36,759 nt of DNA, taken from positions 1 through 36,759 of the forward strand of contig CAWZYX010000016.1 of assembly GCA_963966315.1 (NCBI GenBank), written 5' to 3'. This DNA comes from Winogradskyella_A sp963966315 (GTDB lineage Bacteria > Bacteroidota > Bacteroidia > Flavobacteriales > Flavobacteriaceae). Both the position numbers and the translations under genes were made by a program. Positions within the stretch are counted from its first letter, which is position 1, and each line of letters begins with the position of its first letter. Shown here piece after piece: positions 1-8,350 of the stretch. Below the pieces are notes generated by a model. It did no database searches, had not been told where the DNA came from, and worked only from the letters and a program-made list of their open reading frames with translations.

Positions 1-29
1 CGGCAGCGTCAGATGTGTATAAGAGACAG
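1..29 (+). other. Residual Nextera/Tn5 sequencing adapter (artefact)
   Basis: These 29 bases match the 3' end of the Illumina Nextera read-1 adapter and finish with the 19-base Tn5 mosaic end AGATGTGTATAAGAGACAG at 11-29. Genomic sequence therefore begins at about base 30. Translating the mosaic end on the plus strand gives the familiar false start MCIRDR. The adapter is synthetic and not a natural transposon end, since nothing transposon-like follows it. It shows that the contig stops here for technical reasons, inside a coding region. Confidence 0.97.
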
Positions 30-1452
30 GACCTATACCGCTCATTTTCTGCGCGTATTCAATAGGGTCTTTAAATTTAAACTGTATGTGTTCAGCCAAA
101 AGGTTTTCCCCCGAGATATCACGATCAAAATCGGCAGGGGAGAGGCATTCGCCAGCAAATCCATTGTACAGGATCAAATTGGGGTTATTCGCTCCAATCA
201 GTTTAAGAAAATCCCTGAGATTCATCCCCCACTCAATTTCATAGACTCCTGGTCTTACGCAGTCACCTGAAACACTCATTAATTTGGTGCCCGGTGTGGC
301 TTCAGTGCCAATGGATAGGTACTGTTGCAGGTCCATGCTCATAATTCTCGGAACTGCACATAGGGTTTCCACATTGTTCACAACAGTGGGTTTACCCAAA
401 TAACCGTGCTCTACTGGAAAATACTCTTTAGTAGTTGGTTCTCCTCTTTTGCCTTCCATAGAGGCAATAAGTGCAGTCTCTTCTCCACAGATATAAGCAC
501 CAGCTCCCATAAAAATAGAAATACTAAAATCAAAGCCCTTGGCACCCATTATACTCTTACCGAGTAACCCTTTCTTATTGTATAACTTTATAGTGCGTTC
601 GAGTTTTTCTTTGAGGTAGGTATATTCTGCTCTTAAATAAATGTAACCCTCTTTTGCACCTACGGCATATCCTGCAATAATCATTCCTTCTAAAAGCATT
701 TCAGGTTGTGTATTTAGCAGTACACGGTCTTTGAAAGTTCCCGGTTCACCCTCATCGGCATTACAGATTATGAATTTGCGGTCTGATACATTATCTCTAC
801 AAAACTGCCATTTAGCGCCTGTAGGAAAAAAAGCACCACCTCTTCCCGACAATTTTGAATCTTTCACCTTTTGGATAACCTGCTCAGGTTTTTTTGAAAT
901 GGCGATTTTTAGTGCCTCCCCAATTTTAAAAGGCTTAAAAAAAACTGTTTTCAGAGCATCTGAAGGGTGATAACGAATATTATCTTCGGGATAGTTGCAT
1001 AGTGATTTTAGTGGATGCCCTTCTTTTATTCTCGCGATGATATTTTTTACTTTTTCAGGAGTTAAATTGGTAAATGGATGGTAATTAATAAGGGCAGATG
1101 TTTCCTGGTCGCTCAATCCAATACAGGAGGTGTCAAACAAACCAAACATTTTGTCCTTAGTAACCATTCCGCATTTAATCCCCAATTCCTTTTCAAAAGC
1201 TTCTTTTACCTCATCGTATGCCTGACATTTAGAAATTATTGAGTTATTGAGATAAATCGTGTACTTGCCAGCGTCTTGTCGGTGGAAAAAATGATAAAAA
1301 GATATGACACCTTCCACTTCAATTTTAGACATCTGAAATGCAGTTGCAATTTTTGAGACATCATCGTTGTTAATAAACCTTCTTTTTTTTTGAATATCCC
1401 AAAGCACATCTAATAAGGATGTTCTGTCTTTTATCTGATGATTGGTTGACAT
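30..1452 (-). CDS. hoxF: HoxF-like hydrogenase diaphorase subunit (NuoE-NuoF fusion), 3' end cut off by contig edge
   Basis: I translated an uninterrupted minus-strand frame starting at ATG 1452; about 474 residues are visible and the C-terminus is lost at the contig edge. Residues 1-130 resemble the NuoE thioredoxin-like domain. From about 165 onward it is NuoF-like: an FMN/NADH motif GRGGAFFPTGAKW (203-215), CNADEGEPGTFKDR (230-243), GAGAYICGEETAL (316-328) and VNNVETL (358-364). The fused NuoE+NuoF layout beside hyp genes points to HoxF of a cytoplasmic NAD(P)-linked group 3d [NiFe] hydrogenase, which passes electrons between the hydrogenase module and NAD(P) through FMN and FeS centres. 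The NuoE-like part keeps only two plausible cluster cysteines (C76, C110); S71 and S114 stand at the other two positions, so its 2Fe-2S centre may be absent. The NuoF 4Fe-4S cysteines would lie beyond the edge. A formate dehydrogenase or HndC-type NuoF is the alternative, less likely given hypADEF. Confidence 0.85.
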
Positions 1453-1503
1453 TTTCTCATATTTATGATAGTTGGTCAAGTTAGTGCAGAAATTGATGAG
1501 CAG

Positions 1504-1521
1504 AAATGACCGGGGTCATTT
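1504..1521. promoter_or_regulatory. Perfect Crp/Fnr-like palindrome upstream of hoxF
   Basis: The 18-base perfect inverted repeat AAATGACCGGGGTCATTT sits in the 104-base gap between hypA and hoxF, 52 bases upstream of the hoxF ATG. Its core ATGAC-N4-GTCAT has the architecture of Crp/Fnr-superfamily operators such as TTGAC-N4-GTCAA. There is no T-tract on either side, so it does not look like an intrinsic terminator of hypA. A role as activator or repressor site for hoxF is inference. Confidence 0.5.
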
Positions 1522-1556
1522 TCAATTGCACATGGATAAACTTCCAATTAAACTAA

Positions 1557-1907
1557 TCACTTATTAATAGATAGTTCCAGTGATTTCACCAATAGTTCTT
1601 TTCCTTTGGTGATGGTTTTCAAATAGCTTCCACAAGCAGGGCAGGTCTCGTGTAAGTACTTCAGTCTAAAATTACTCTGGCACTGTTGGCATTGGGCTTC
1701 ACCTTGGACGATGGTTATTTTCTTTACCGCCTCTTCAAGTACGGTTCCTTTAACTGCTGATGGCCAGACAAAGTCCAGAGCTTCCATTTCTATCCCTGCT
1801 AATGCACCAATTTCAAGTTCAATGTGTTCTACCCTATCCATGTTCGCTTTGGCCGTTTCTGCTTCGGCTACATTTACAATTCCCAAGGCTATGGACAACT
1901 CGTGCAT
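1557..1907 (-). CDS. hypA: Hydrogenase nickel-insertion protein HypA
   Basis: This 116-residue protein delivers nickel, together with HypB, to the large subunit of [NiFe] hydrogenase during maturation. It starts with the obligatory MHE nickel-binding N-terminus, which fixes the start at ATG 1907; an upstream TTG would add eight residues and bury the histidine, so it was rejected. The zinc-binding loop near residues 73-92 has the pattern CQQC-x12-CPAC. Length is typical of the family (about 113-118). It lies directly upstream of hoxF on the same strand and is divergent from hypF, so it may be transcribed with the structural genes. HypB, its usual GTPase partner, is not in the window. Confidence 0.95.
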   Translation of the reverse strand: MHELSIALGIVNVAEAETAKANMDRVEHIELEIGALAGIEMEALDFVWPSAVKGTVLEEAVKKITIVQGEAQCQQCQSNFRLKYLHETCPACGSYLKTITKGKELLVKSLELSINK

Positions 1908-2062
1908 GACTAGAGATAATAACAAATTCAAGTCTAGTTCATTTTTTTGATTTTACGTATGATAAAAGTCATCTGTAAACTCTTATTACTGAGTTTACTT
2001 TACCTTAGTTCTGGTTGTTTATCGAGAAACGACCTGATTTTATTCAATTTTGAAATCGCAAG

Positions 2063-4333
2063 ATGTTCAAAACCTTTAAAATAGTGATTACAGGTCAGGT
2101 TCAGGGTGTGGGATTTCGTCCATTTGTCTATCGCCTTGCCAGAGAGTATGATCTTAAGGGAACAGTTTCCAATTCTGAGGAAGGGGTGGTCATTTATGCT
2201 CAAGCCTCAAAGCAACAGGTGATCGAATTTTACCAGCAGCTCATAGAGTCTCCACCTAATATATCAATGGTAGAAGGTCATCAGATAACCGAAGTTGAGT
2301 GCAGTGCTTTTAAGGATTTTAGAATTATAATTTCAAATGCTCATAACAAGCTTAATTTACAGCTGACACCTGATTTTGCCATTTGTTCTAATTGTCAAAA
2401 CGACATTAACAATCCTAAAAATCGTCGGTATAATTACCCATTTACTACTTGTGTGAACTGTGGTCCAAGGTGGGCAATTACCAAATCATTTCCTTTTGAT
2501 CGCGACCAGACAACCATGCAGAATTTTGAGATGTGTAAAAAGTGCGAGGACGAATATGTAAATCCCGATGATAGAAGGTTCCATTCACAGACCAACTCAT
2601 GTGCCTCTTGTGGTATAAGTATTGATTTCAAGGATGATAGAGGGAACCAAATTGATTATTCTACACATGATTTGTTCAGCAAATTGAAAGCTTTGTTAGT
2701 GGGTGGTTCCATTCTGGCCATTAAGAATACAAGTGGATACTTATTGTGTTGCGATGCCCGAAATGATGATGTTGTTAAAAAGCTTCGAATTAGAAAAAAC
2801 AGACCTCAAAAACCATTCGCTCTGTTGTACCCATCATTGAGGCTGTTAAAGTCTCAGCTACAGATTTCCAAATGTAAGGAAGATAGTCTTCAATCTGCAG
2901 TAAGACCAATAGTACTTGTCTATAGATCTGGCGTGGATGGCAATGAAATTTCCTCCTCTGTTGCACCGGGTTTAAATCATTTGGGAATAATGCTTCCTAA
3001 TTCCGGGTTGCTGCAAATGCTGGCTAACGAGATTGACTTCCCAATTGTGGCAACCAGCGGAAACAGTAGCGGTACCCCGGTACTGAGTGATGACTACGAA
3101 GCCATGGAAAAGCTTCGATCCATTGCAGATTATTATGTGCAACACAATTTAAAAATCACCCACCCTCAGGATGACTCTGTTGTGAAATTCAGTAAAAAAT
3201 TTGAACATTCAATCATACTAAGGCGTTCACGAGGATACGCGCCTAATTTTAGAGCTTATAAAAGTAGTTGTGATAAGAAAGTCTTGTCAATGGGGGCACA
3301 TCTAAAAAGTACTATTGGCTTTTTACCCAATGACTTTCTGTACCTTAGCCAGTATTTGGGCCATTTGGATCATTACGAGGTGTTTGAGCGGTTTACGCAA
3401 ACTGCGAATGATCTCATAACCATTTTTAATCAACAGCCAAATGTGATTCTTGTCGATAATCATCCGGCATACCAAAGCACGTTGTACGGAAAGGAACTGT
3501 CTCAAAGATATAATGCTGAACTCATAGGAATTCAGCATCACAAAGCCCATATGGCCTCTGTTCTTGGTGAAAATGAGCTTATGAATAGTAGGGAACCAAT
3601 ATTAGGGGTAGTTTGGGACGGCACTGGTTTTGGTGAAGATGGACACATTTGGGGAGGTGAATTTTTTAGTTACCATGGAAATGACATAAAACGTATTGGG
3701 CATTTTGATTATTTCGATTGGTTGGCTGGGGATAAAATGGCTAAGGAGCCAAGACTGTCATTATTATCTTTGTTAGACGAAGATGAAGCATATGTGCTGA
3801 GGACTAAATTTTCTAAAGAAGAAAGACGGATTTACCCTGTTTTAAAGAATAGAAATAGTTTAAAAACATCTTCGGTAGGTCGACTTTTTGACGCAGTAGC
3901 CTCCTTATTAGATGTTTGCGATAAAAATTCCTATGAAGGAGAAGCCGCTATCAAGCTAGAGAACTTGATCACGGACTACGACTTAAAGGAATGCAGGGCC
4001 TATGTGACGGACTTAGGCAGCGGATACATCCCAACAAAGTCTATCATTAGTCATATTTTTAATGATGTCAAACGAGGTGTTGACAAACAGGCGATCACAA
4101 TCAATTTTTTATTTACACTGGCGTACATAATCCTGCAAGTTGCACAACAGCAACGTATTGGAAAAATAGCCCTTAGCGGTGGTGTTTTTCAGAATACAGT
4201 TCTTGTAGATATGCTAATAGAACTGGCTCATGATAAATATGAGTTATTTTTTAATCGTAACTTAAGTCCTAATGATGAAAATATCTCTTTTGGACAGATG
4301 ATGTACTATCTGAATGGTATGGGAAAAGGATGA
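2063..4333 (+). CDS. hypF: Carbamoyltransferase HypF
   Basis: HypF converts carbamoyl phosphate to carbamoyl-AMP and passes the carbamoyl group to the C-terminal cysteine of HypE, the first step in making the cyanide ligands of the [NiFe] site. The 756-residue product has all the family domains in order. An acylphosphatase-like domain has GQVQGVGFRPF with catalytic R19 and N37. Two zinc fingers follow with cysteine pairs 108/111 and 130/133, then 158/161 and 180/183. A YrdC-like domain spans roughly 200-390. A Kae1-like carbamoyltransferase domain carries HHKAHMASV, the stretch DGTGFGEDGHIWGG, and LSGGVFQN near the end. Length matches the usual 750-780. Its stop overlaps the hypD start in ATGA, indicating coupling. 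No frameshift or missing catalytic residue was seen. Confidence 0.97.
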   Translation: MFKTFKIVITGQVQGVGFRPFVYRLAREYDLKGTVSNSEEGVVIYAQASKQQVIEFYQQLIESPPNISMVEGHQITEVECSAFKDFRIIISNAHNKLNLQLTPDFAICSNCQNDINNPKNRRYNYPFTTCVNCGPRWAITKSFPFDRDQTTMQNFEMCKKCEDEYVNPDDRRFHSQTNSCASCGISIDFKDDRGNQIDYSTHDLFSKLKALLVGGSILAIKNTSGYLLCCDARNDDVVKKLRIRKNRPQKPFALLYPSLRLLKSQLQISKCKEDSLQSAVRPIVLVYRSGVDGNEISSSVAPGLNHLGIMLPNSGLLQMLANEIDFPIVATSGNSSGTPVLSDDYEAMEKLRSIADYYVQHNLKITHPQDDSVVKFSKKFEHSIILRRSRGYAPNFRAYKSSCDKKVLSMGAHLKSTIGFLPNDFLYLSQYLGHLDHYEVFERFTQTANDLITIFNQQPNVILVDNHPAYQSTLYGKELSQRYNAELIGIQHHKAHMASVLGENELMNSREPILGVVWDGTGFGEDGHIWGGEFFSYHGNDIKRIGHFDYFDWLAGDKMAKEPRLSLLSLLDEDEAYVLRTKFSKEERRIYPVLKNRNSLKTSSVGRLFDAVASLLDVCDKNSYEGEAAIKLENLITDYDLKECRAYVTDLGSGYIPTKSIISHIFNDVKRGVDKQAITINFLFTLAYIILQVAQQQRIGKIALSGGVFQNTVLVDMLIELAHDKYELFFNRNLSPNDENISFGQMMYYLNGMGKG

Positions 4334-5421
4334 AATATTTAAATGAATACCGGGATTTTGAAGCCACAAAGCGTTATTTAGAGCAAATTGACAAGCTTGT
4401 TTCTAAGCGCTGGAATATCATGGAAATTTGTGGAGGGCAGACCCATGGTTTGGTAAAGAACGGGATATTGGATCTGTTGCCCGACAAAGTGCGAATGATT
4501 CATGGCCCGGGTTGTCCTGTTTGTGTGACCCCTGTGAATCTTATTGACAAGGCCATTCATTTACTTGAAAAAGGTGTCATTGTTTGCTCCTTTGGGGATA
4601 TGGTTCGTGTTCCGGGCAGTTCCAAAAGCTTGTTAGAAGCAAAGGCAGAGGGCGGAGATCTACGTATATTATATTCCCCTCTGGAGGCGGTGAATATTGC
4701 AAAAAAAAACCCAGAGAAGGAAGTGGTCTTTTTTGCTGTTGGATTTGAAACCACGGCACCGGCAAATGCCTTGTCTGTTCTGCATGCCGAAAGGATAGGG
4801 CTCAAAAACTACTCTGTTTTAGTGTCTCATGTGCTCGTGCCTCCGGCAATGACATCTATTTTAGATGATGAATTTTGTACTATTGACGCTTTTCTCGGCG
4901 CCGGTCATGTTTGTGCTATCATGGGATTTCAGGAATATCATCAACTGTCTGTAACTTATAAAACACCGATTGTTATCACAGGATTTGAGCCTTTGGATCT
5001 GGTAGAAGGTATTTATTTGGCGGTTCATCAATTGGAAAATGGTGTTTACAAAGTTGAAAACCAATACGCGCGTGCCGTGAGTGAAAAAGGTAATTTGGCG
5101 GCCAAAGCTATTATAAGCAGGGTTTTTGAAATTGGGGACCGCGAATGGCGAGGTATTGGTATTATTCCGAAAAGTGGTTACAGGCTTACCGAGGCTTATC
5201 AAAACTATGATGCTGAACTGAGGTTCAGCATGCAGCAAACCACTCCTTTGGAACCTACAGACTGTATTGCTGGAGAGATTTTAAGAGGCCTAAAAAAGCC
5301 TCACGAATGTCAGCAATTTGGTACCAGTTGTCATCCCGGAAACCCATTGGGAGCGCCAATGGTTTCCTCAGAGGGGGCTTGTGCAGCCTATTATCATTTT
5401 TCAAATTCAATAATCAAATAA
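4330..5421 (+). CDS. hypD: Hydrogenase maturation protein HypD
   Basis: HypD is the iron-sulfur scaffold on which, with HypC, the Fe(CN)2CO unit is assembled before transfer to the hydrogenase large subunit. The 363-residue product has the hallmark motifs CGGQTH (C34), GPGCPVCV (C62, C65) and CSFGDM. Its cysteine-rich C-terminus, near residues 311-350, supplies the 4Fe-4S ligands. The start ATG 4330 overlaps the hypF stop by four bases, and hypE follows after five bases, so hypFDE form one operon. HypC, usually encoded just before hypD, is absent from that position and from the rest of the window. Confidence 0.97.
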   Translation: MKYLNEYRDFEATKRYLEQIDKLVSKRWNIMEICGGQTHGLVKNGILDLLPDKVRMIHGPGCPVCVTPVNLIDKAIHLLEKGVIVCSFGDMVRVPGSSKSLLEAKAEGGDLRILYSPLEAVNIAKKNPEKEVVFFAVGFETTAPANALSVLHAERIGLKNYSVLVSHVLVPPAMTSILDDEFCTIDAFLGAGHVCAIMGFQEYHQLSVTYKTPIVITGFEPLDLVEGIYLAVHQLENGVYKVENQYARAVSEKGNLAAKAIISRVFEIGDREWRGIGIIPKSGYRLTEAYQNYDAELRFSMQQTTPLEPTDCIAGEILRGLKKPHECQQFGTSCHPGNPLGAPMVSSEGACAAYYHFSNSIIK

Positions 5422-5426
5422 TAGTT

Positions 5427-6452
5427 ATGGATAAGACCAGATTTGGATATGAAATCATTAATCTAGGTCATGGCAGTGGTGGTGTTATGACGAGGGAACT
5501 GCTGGATCGTATCATTTTTAAAATTTTTGATAATCCCTTTATTCAGGAAAAGCACGATGGTTCAATTGTTACTGTAGACGGTGAAATGGCAGTTTCGACA
5601 GATAGTTTTGTGATTTCCCCAATCTTTTTTAGAGGTGGAAATATTGGTGAATTGGCTGTAAATGGCACTGTAAATGATGTGGCTATGTGTGGTGCCATTC
5701 CCAAGTTCCTCTCTTTGGCCTTTATTGTTGAGGAAGGAATGAAAATCGATGATTTCGTGGCTATTGTTAAGTCCGTTAAGGCAGCAGCAGATAAGAGTGG
5801 TGTACAGGTTATCACCGGGGATACAAAAGTGGTGGAACGCGGAAAAGGAGATAAGATCTTTATCAATACAACCGGATTTGGGAAAGTACATTCAAAGGCC
5901 AGGATTTCTGTTAGGCAGATAAAGCCAGGTGATAAAATTATCATCAATGGAAACCTCGCTCAGCACGGCATGGCCATCATGTCTGAGAGAGAGGGCTTGG
6001 AATTTGAATCGACCATAGAGAGCGATACTACCAATCTCAATTTCATCGTAGAAAAACTTTTGGATGAATTCGGGCACCATATCAAAATCTTCAGAGATCC
6101 AACACGTGGTGGTTTGGCTGGCGTACTTGCTGAGATTGCCTCAGATACTGCAAGTGGTGTTGTTATTTATGAAGAGAAGTTACCAATTGAGAAGCAAGTC
6201 CTTGCTGCTTGTGAAATATTGGGTTTAGACCCCCTGTATGTAGCTAATGAAGGCGTTTTTATGACCGTTGTAGATGCCGAGGTGGCTGATGAAGTGGTAA
6301 GTTTATTGAAGCGAGACCACAAAGGACGAAATGCTGTCTGCATTGGGGAGTTCAGTGCCGATCATCCTCAAAAGGTGGTCGTTTATAACCCTCTGGGGGG
6401 TAAACGGATGGTTACCCCCATGATTGGAGAGCAATTACCTAGAATTTGCTAA
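5427..6452 (+). CDS. hypE: Hydrogenase expression/formation protein HypE
   Basis: HypE (341 residues) belongs to the PurM/AIRS ATP-binding superfamily. It receives a carbamoyl group on its C-terminal cysteine and dehydrates it with ATP to thiocyanate, the donor of the CN ligands. The start is ATG 5427 (MDKTRFGYEI), five bases after hypD; the open frame extends further upstream inside hypD, but homologues start here with the glycine-rich NLGHGSGG. The protein ends in the diagnostic PRIC, so the reactive cysteine is intact. The last four bases overlap the end of the convergent permease gene. Confidence 0.96.
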   Translation: MDKTRFGYEIINLGHGSGGVMTRELLDRIIFKIFDNPFIQEKHDGSIVTVDGEMAVSTDSFVISPIFFRGGNIGELAVNGTVNDVAMCGAIPKFLSLAFIVEEGMKIDDFVAIVKSVKAAADKSGVQVITGDTKVVERGKGDKIFINTTGFGKVHSKARISVRQIKPGDKIIINGNLAQHGMAIMSEREGLEFESTIESDTTNLNFIVEKLLDEFGHHIKIFRDPTRGGLAGVLAEIASDTASGVVIYEEKLPIEKQVLAACEILGLDPLYVANEGVFMTVVDAEVADEVVSLLKRDHKGRNAVCIGEFSADHPQKVVVYNPLGGKRMVTPMIGEQLPRIC

Positions 6453-7105
6453 AAACTCAGGAGCCAATATGTACCAATAATCAACGCCAGTAAACCACTT
6501 GCCAGTCGGATGCCCTTGAAGAAAAACGGATGACTTCTTTTTTGGGTTAACAGAGCAACTTTTCCAATTACAAAAGCAAATGCTGTCATGGCTAAAAGTA
6601 TCCCAACACAGGAACCGATGATATACAGAACAGAATCCCATTGGTCGTCAAAACCCAGAACAGGGAAAAATAGTATAAAATGTCCGATTCCTGCAAAACC
6701 ATGGAGAATACCAATGGAGAATGAGGCAAAATAACTTTGGGTCTTTATTCCTTCAGTCTTCCGTGAATTTGAATAGTTTGTATTTACATCATGAATGTGA
6801 TTTTGGCTAGTATTAAAAACCTTATAAAATGCCCAAATGCCAATTCCAATGAGCACAAGACCAACTAATTGTTCGCTGAAATTTGAGATTTGATCGATGG
6901 GCAGTAGGTTTCTGAATAACAGAAATAAAAAACCAATCATTCCCATTCCCAGGATATGACCAAAACCCCAGACCAGCCCTAATTTCCATGCTTTTTTTCT
7001 GGATTCGAGTATCAAAGGTGTCACGGCAGCTAAATGGTCAGGACCAGTAAGCACGTGAAGCACCGTAGTAAGAATACCTGACACAAATGCAAACTCAGCA
7101 ATCAT
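6449..7105 (-). CDS. UreH/HupE-like nickel permease (NicO superfamily)
   Basis: This 218-residue polytopic inner-membrane protein probably imports nickel for the hydrogenase encoded alongside. TM1 carries HVLTGPDHLAAVTP (H17, D23, H24), the conserved Hx5DH metal motif of UreH-type members. A second histidine motif, GILHGFAGIGH, opens the C-terminal half, and a histidine-containing cytoplasmic loop (NHIHD) separates the halves; about six membrane segments are visible. I chose ATG 7105 because homologues begin close to the first helix; an in-frame TTG at 7195 would add 30 residues. It converges on hypE with a four-base overlap. Specificity for nickel rather than cobalt is inferred from context only. 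Confidence 0.82.
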   Translation of the reverse strand: MIAEFAFVSGILTTVLHVLTGPDHLAAVTPLILESRKKAWKLGLVWGFGHILGMGMIGFLFLLFRNLLPIDQISNFSEQLVGLVLIGIGIWAFYKVFNTSQNHIHDVNTNYSNSRKTEGIKTQSYFASFSIGILHGFAGIGHFILFFPVLGFDDQWDSVLYIIGSCVGILLAMTAFAFVIGKVALLTQKRSHPFFFKGIRLASGLLALIIGTYWLLSF

Positions 7106-7388
7106 TTCCAGGGTGTGATTTATGGTTACGTCGTAAATATCAGTAATTTTTTTTGCTCTCGATACAAAAAGAATGATCGGATAGAAATGAATCAAGGCAA
7201 AAAAAATTGACCAAGGTGTAAATGCTGCTTTTTGGCATTCAGATAAAAGGCAAATTCTAAATATTGGCTACTGATATCCGGATCTTGATGGCCTCAATCA
7301 TTCTGGAACTCTTATTTTTTATAGTCACATGACATGCAGTTCGTAAGTATATGCGTATCTTTCAGACTAATAGTTAAACCTAATTATT

Positions 7389-7724
7389 ATGAGTCAAAAT
7401 AACGATACGCTCATTGGTATTCTTGCTGGAACTGCCATTGGGGCATTAATTGGGGTACTGTTTGCCCCGGAAAAGGGTAGTGTGACGCGCGAAAGACTAA
7501 GGTCAGAGGCGATAAGTGCAAAAGAATCAATGGAAGAACGACTGTCGGAATTAGAAGAGAAAGTTAAAGAGACGGTGGCTAATGAAAAGGCATCTCTGGA
7601 CGAAAAGATGGATTCTATAATTTCAGATGCCAGTTATAAAGCAGATGACATCATTTCGGCAATGGAAGAAAAGCTCAGGATCCTTAAAGAGAAAAATAAA
7701 CAATACCAAAAGTCAAAATCTTAA
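7389..7724 (+). CDS. YtxH domain-containing protein
   Basis: The product is a 111-residue small protein with one N-terminal glycine/alanine-rich membrane segment (about residues 8-26, ending FAPEKGS). A long charged, helical tail follows, rich in Glu and Lys and likely to form a coiled coil. This is the YtxH (general stress/gas-vesicle-like) family, which has no defined biochemical activity. It is the first gene of a tight cassette: its TAA overlaps the next ATG by one base. A sequence resembling a -7 element (TATCTTTC, 7356-7363) lies about 26 bases upstream but no good partner box was found. Confidence 0.85.
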   Translation: MSQNNDTLIGILAGTAIGALIGVLFAPEKGSVTRERLRSEAISAKESMEERLSELEEKVKETVANEKASLDEKMDSIISDASYKADDIISAMEEKLRILKEKNKQYQKSKS

Positions 7725-8080
7725 TGGCTGTCTTTGAATCTATTGGAGAAACGGCAGAAGGAGCGGTAGACAGCGCAAAAGTTTATGCGAAAGCTACAGA
7801 ATCTTATATTAAACTTCAGATATTTAAGCATGTTGCTGTACTATTGACCTTTATTGTAAAGACCCTGTTGATTGGAGGAATGCTTCTTGGAGCATTGCTA
7901 TACTTTTCGGTCAGCTTAACAATGCTAATCAGTGATTGGGTAGGAGGGATCATACCTGCCTGTGCCATCGTAGGAGGCTTGTTTTTAGTTCTATTGATCG
8001 TGATTTTTCTCAATTCTAAATTTATTGATAAAAAGGTTTTAGCGGTTCTATCTAAAATGTTCAGAAATGAAAGTGTATAA
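7724..8080 (+). CDS. Holin-superfamily-III-like membrane protein
   Basis: This 118-residue protein has an amphipathic N-terminus and two strong membrane segments (about residues 42-70 and 75-100) followed by a short basic tail. The pattern fits the phage holin superfamily III / competence-like family that commonly sits between YtxH and DUF6327 genes in flavobacteria. There is no phage gene nearby, so a lysis function is unlikely; a role in envelope stress is inferred from its partners. It starts on the A of the preceding stop codon and overlaps the next gene by 14 bases. Confidence 0.75.
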   Translation: MAVFESIGETAEGAVDSAKVYAKATESYIKLQIFKHVAVLLTFIVKTLLIGGMLLGALLYFSVSLTMLISDWVGGIIPACAIVGGLFLVLLIVIFLNSKFIDKKVLAVLSKMFRNESV

Positions 8081-8273
8081 CAGTTTTGAACAAATCGACC
8101 AAGATCTCAAAAAACTGAATCTTGAGAGGCAAATTGCAGTTGAAGAACTGAAGATGACACAGAATCAAATTAAAAGTGAACTGAGTTTGGTTAACTGGTT
8201 GGATGCTATTTTGATGTCTGTCATTAAATATGGTGGTACCTTTGTTATAAAACGCTTTGTGAAAAATCGCTGA
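8067..8273 (+). CDS. Small DUF6327-like protein
   Basis: A 68-residue protein, overlapping the end of the holin-like gene by 14 bases in another frame. Residues 1-45 form a charged, probably coiled-coil helix. The C-terminal part is a weakly hydrophobic or amphipathic helix ending FVKNR. Length, position and the start MKVYNSFEQIDQDLKKL match the small DUF6327 proteins that close this cassette in flavobacteria. Function is unknown; coupling by overlap suggests it works with the two upstream membrane proteins. Confidence 0.7.
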   Translation: MKVYNSFEQIDQDLKKLNLERQIAVEELKMTQNQIKSELSLVNWLDAILMSVIKYGGTFVIKRFVKNR

Positions 8274-8291
8274 ATTTAGTTGGTAGAAAAA

Positions 8292-8305
8292 TTGACAAGC
8301 GTCAA
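8292..8305. promoter_or_regulatory. TTGAC-N4-GTCAA palindrome upstream of trxB
   Basis: A perfect inverted repeat, TTGACAAGCGTCAA, lies in the gap between the DUF6327-like gene and trxB, about 45 bases upstream of the trxB -7 element. This is the classic form of a Crp/Fnr-superfamily operator (as for NNR/DNR-type regulators) and shares the TGAC-N4-GTCA core with the palindrome upstream of hoxF. The regulator is not encoded in the window; binding is inference. Confidence 0.45.
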
Positions 8306-8350
8306 GGATCAATGTTGATAACTTGGGTGTAAGGTTTGGGCCAAAACTGC

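Noticed and set aside
11..29. A Tn5 transposon end
   Set aside because: The 19-base mosaic end is attached to Illumina adapter bases and is not followed by transposase or resistance genes; it comes from library preparation.
13..270. Plus-strand open frame starting MCIRDR
   Set aside because: It starts inside the sequencing adapter and runs antisense to hoxF; the minus strand has a clear NuoF-family protein over the same bases.
731..970. Plus-strand open frame inside the hoxF region
   Set aside because: It is the shadow of the minus-strand hoxF frame, which carries the conserved NADH/FMN motifs here.
1504..1521. Terminator of hypA
   Set aside because: The palindrome is perfect, but neither strand shows a T-tract after it and the spacer is only two bases, which suits an operator better than a hairpin.
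7724..8080. Prophage lysis gene (holin)
   Set aside because: No endolysin, capsid, integrase or other phage gene nearby; the YtxH and DUF6327-like neighbours fit a chromosomal cassette.
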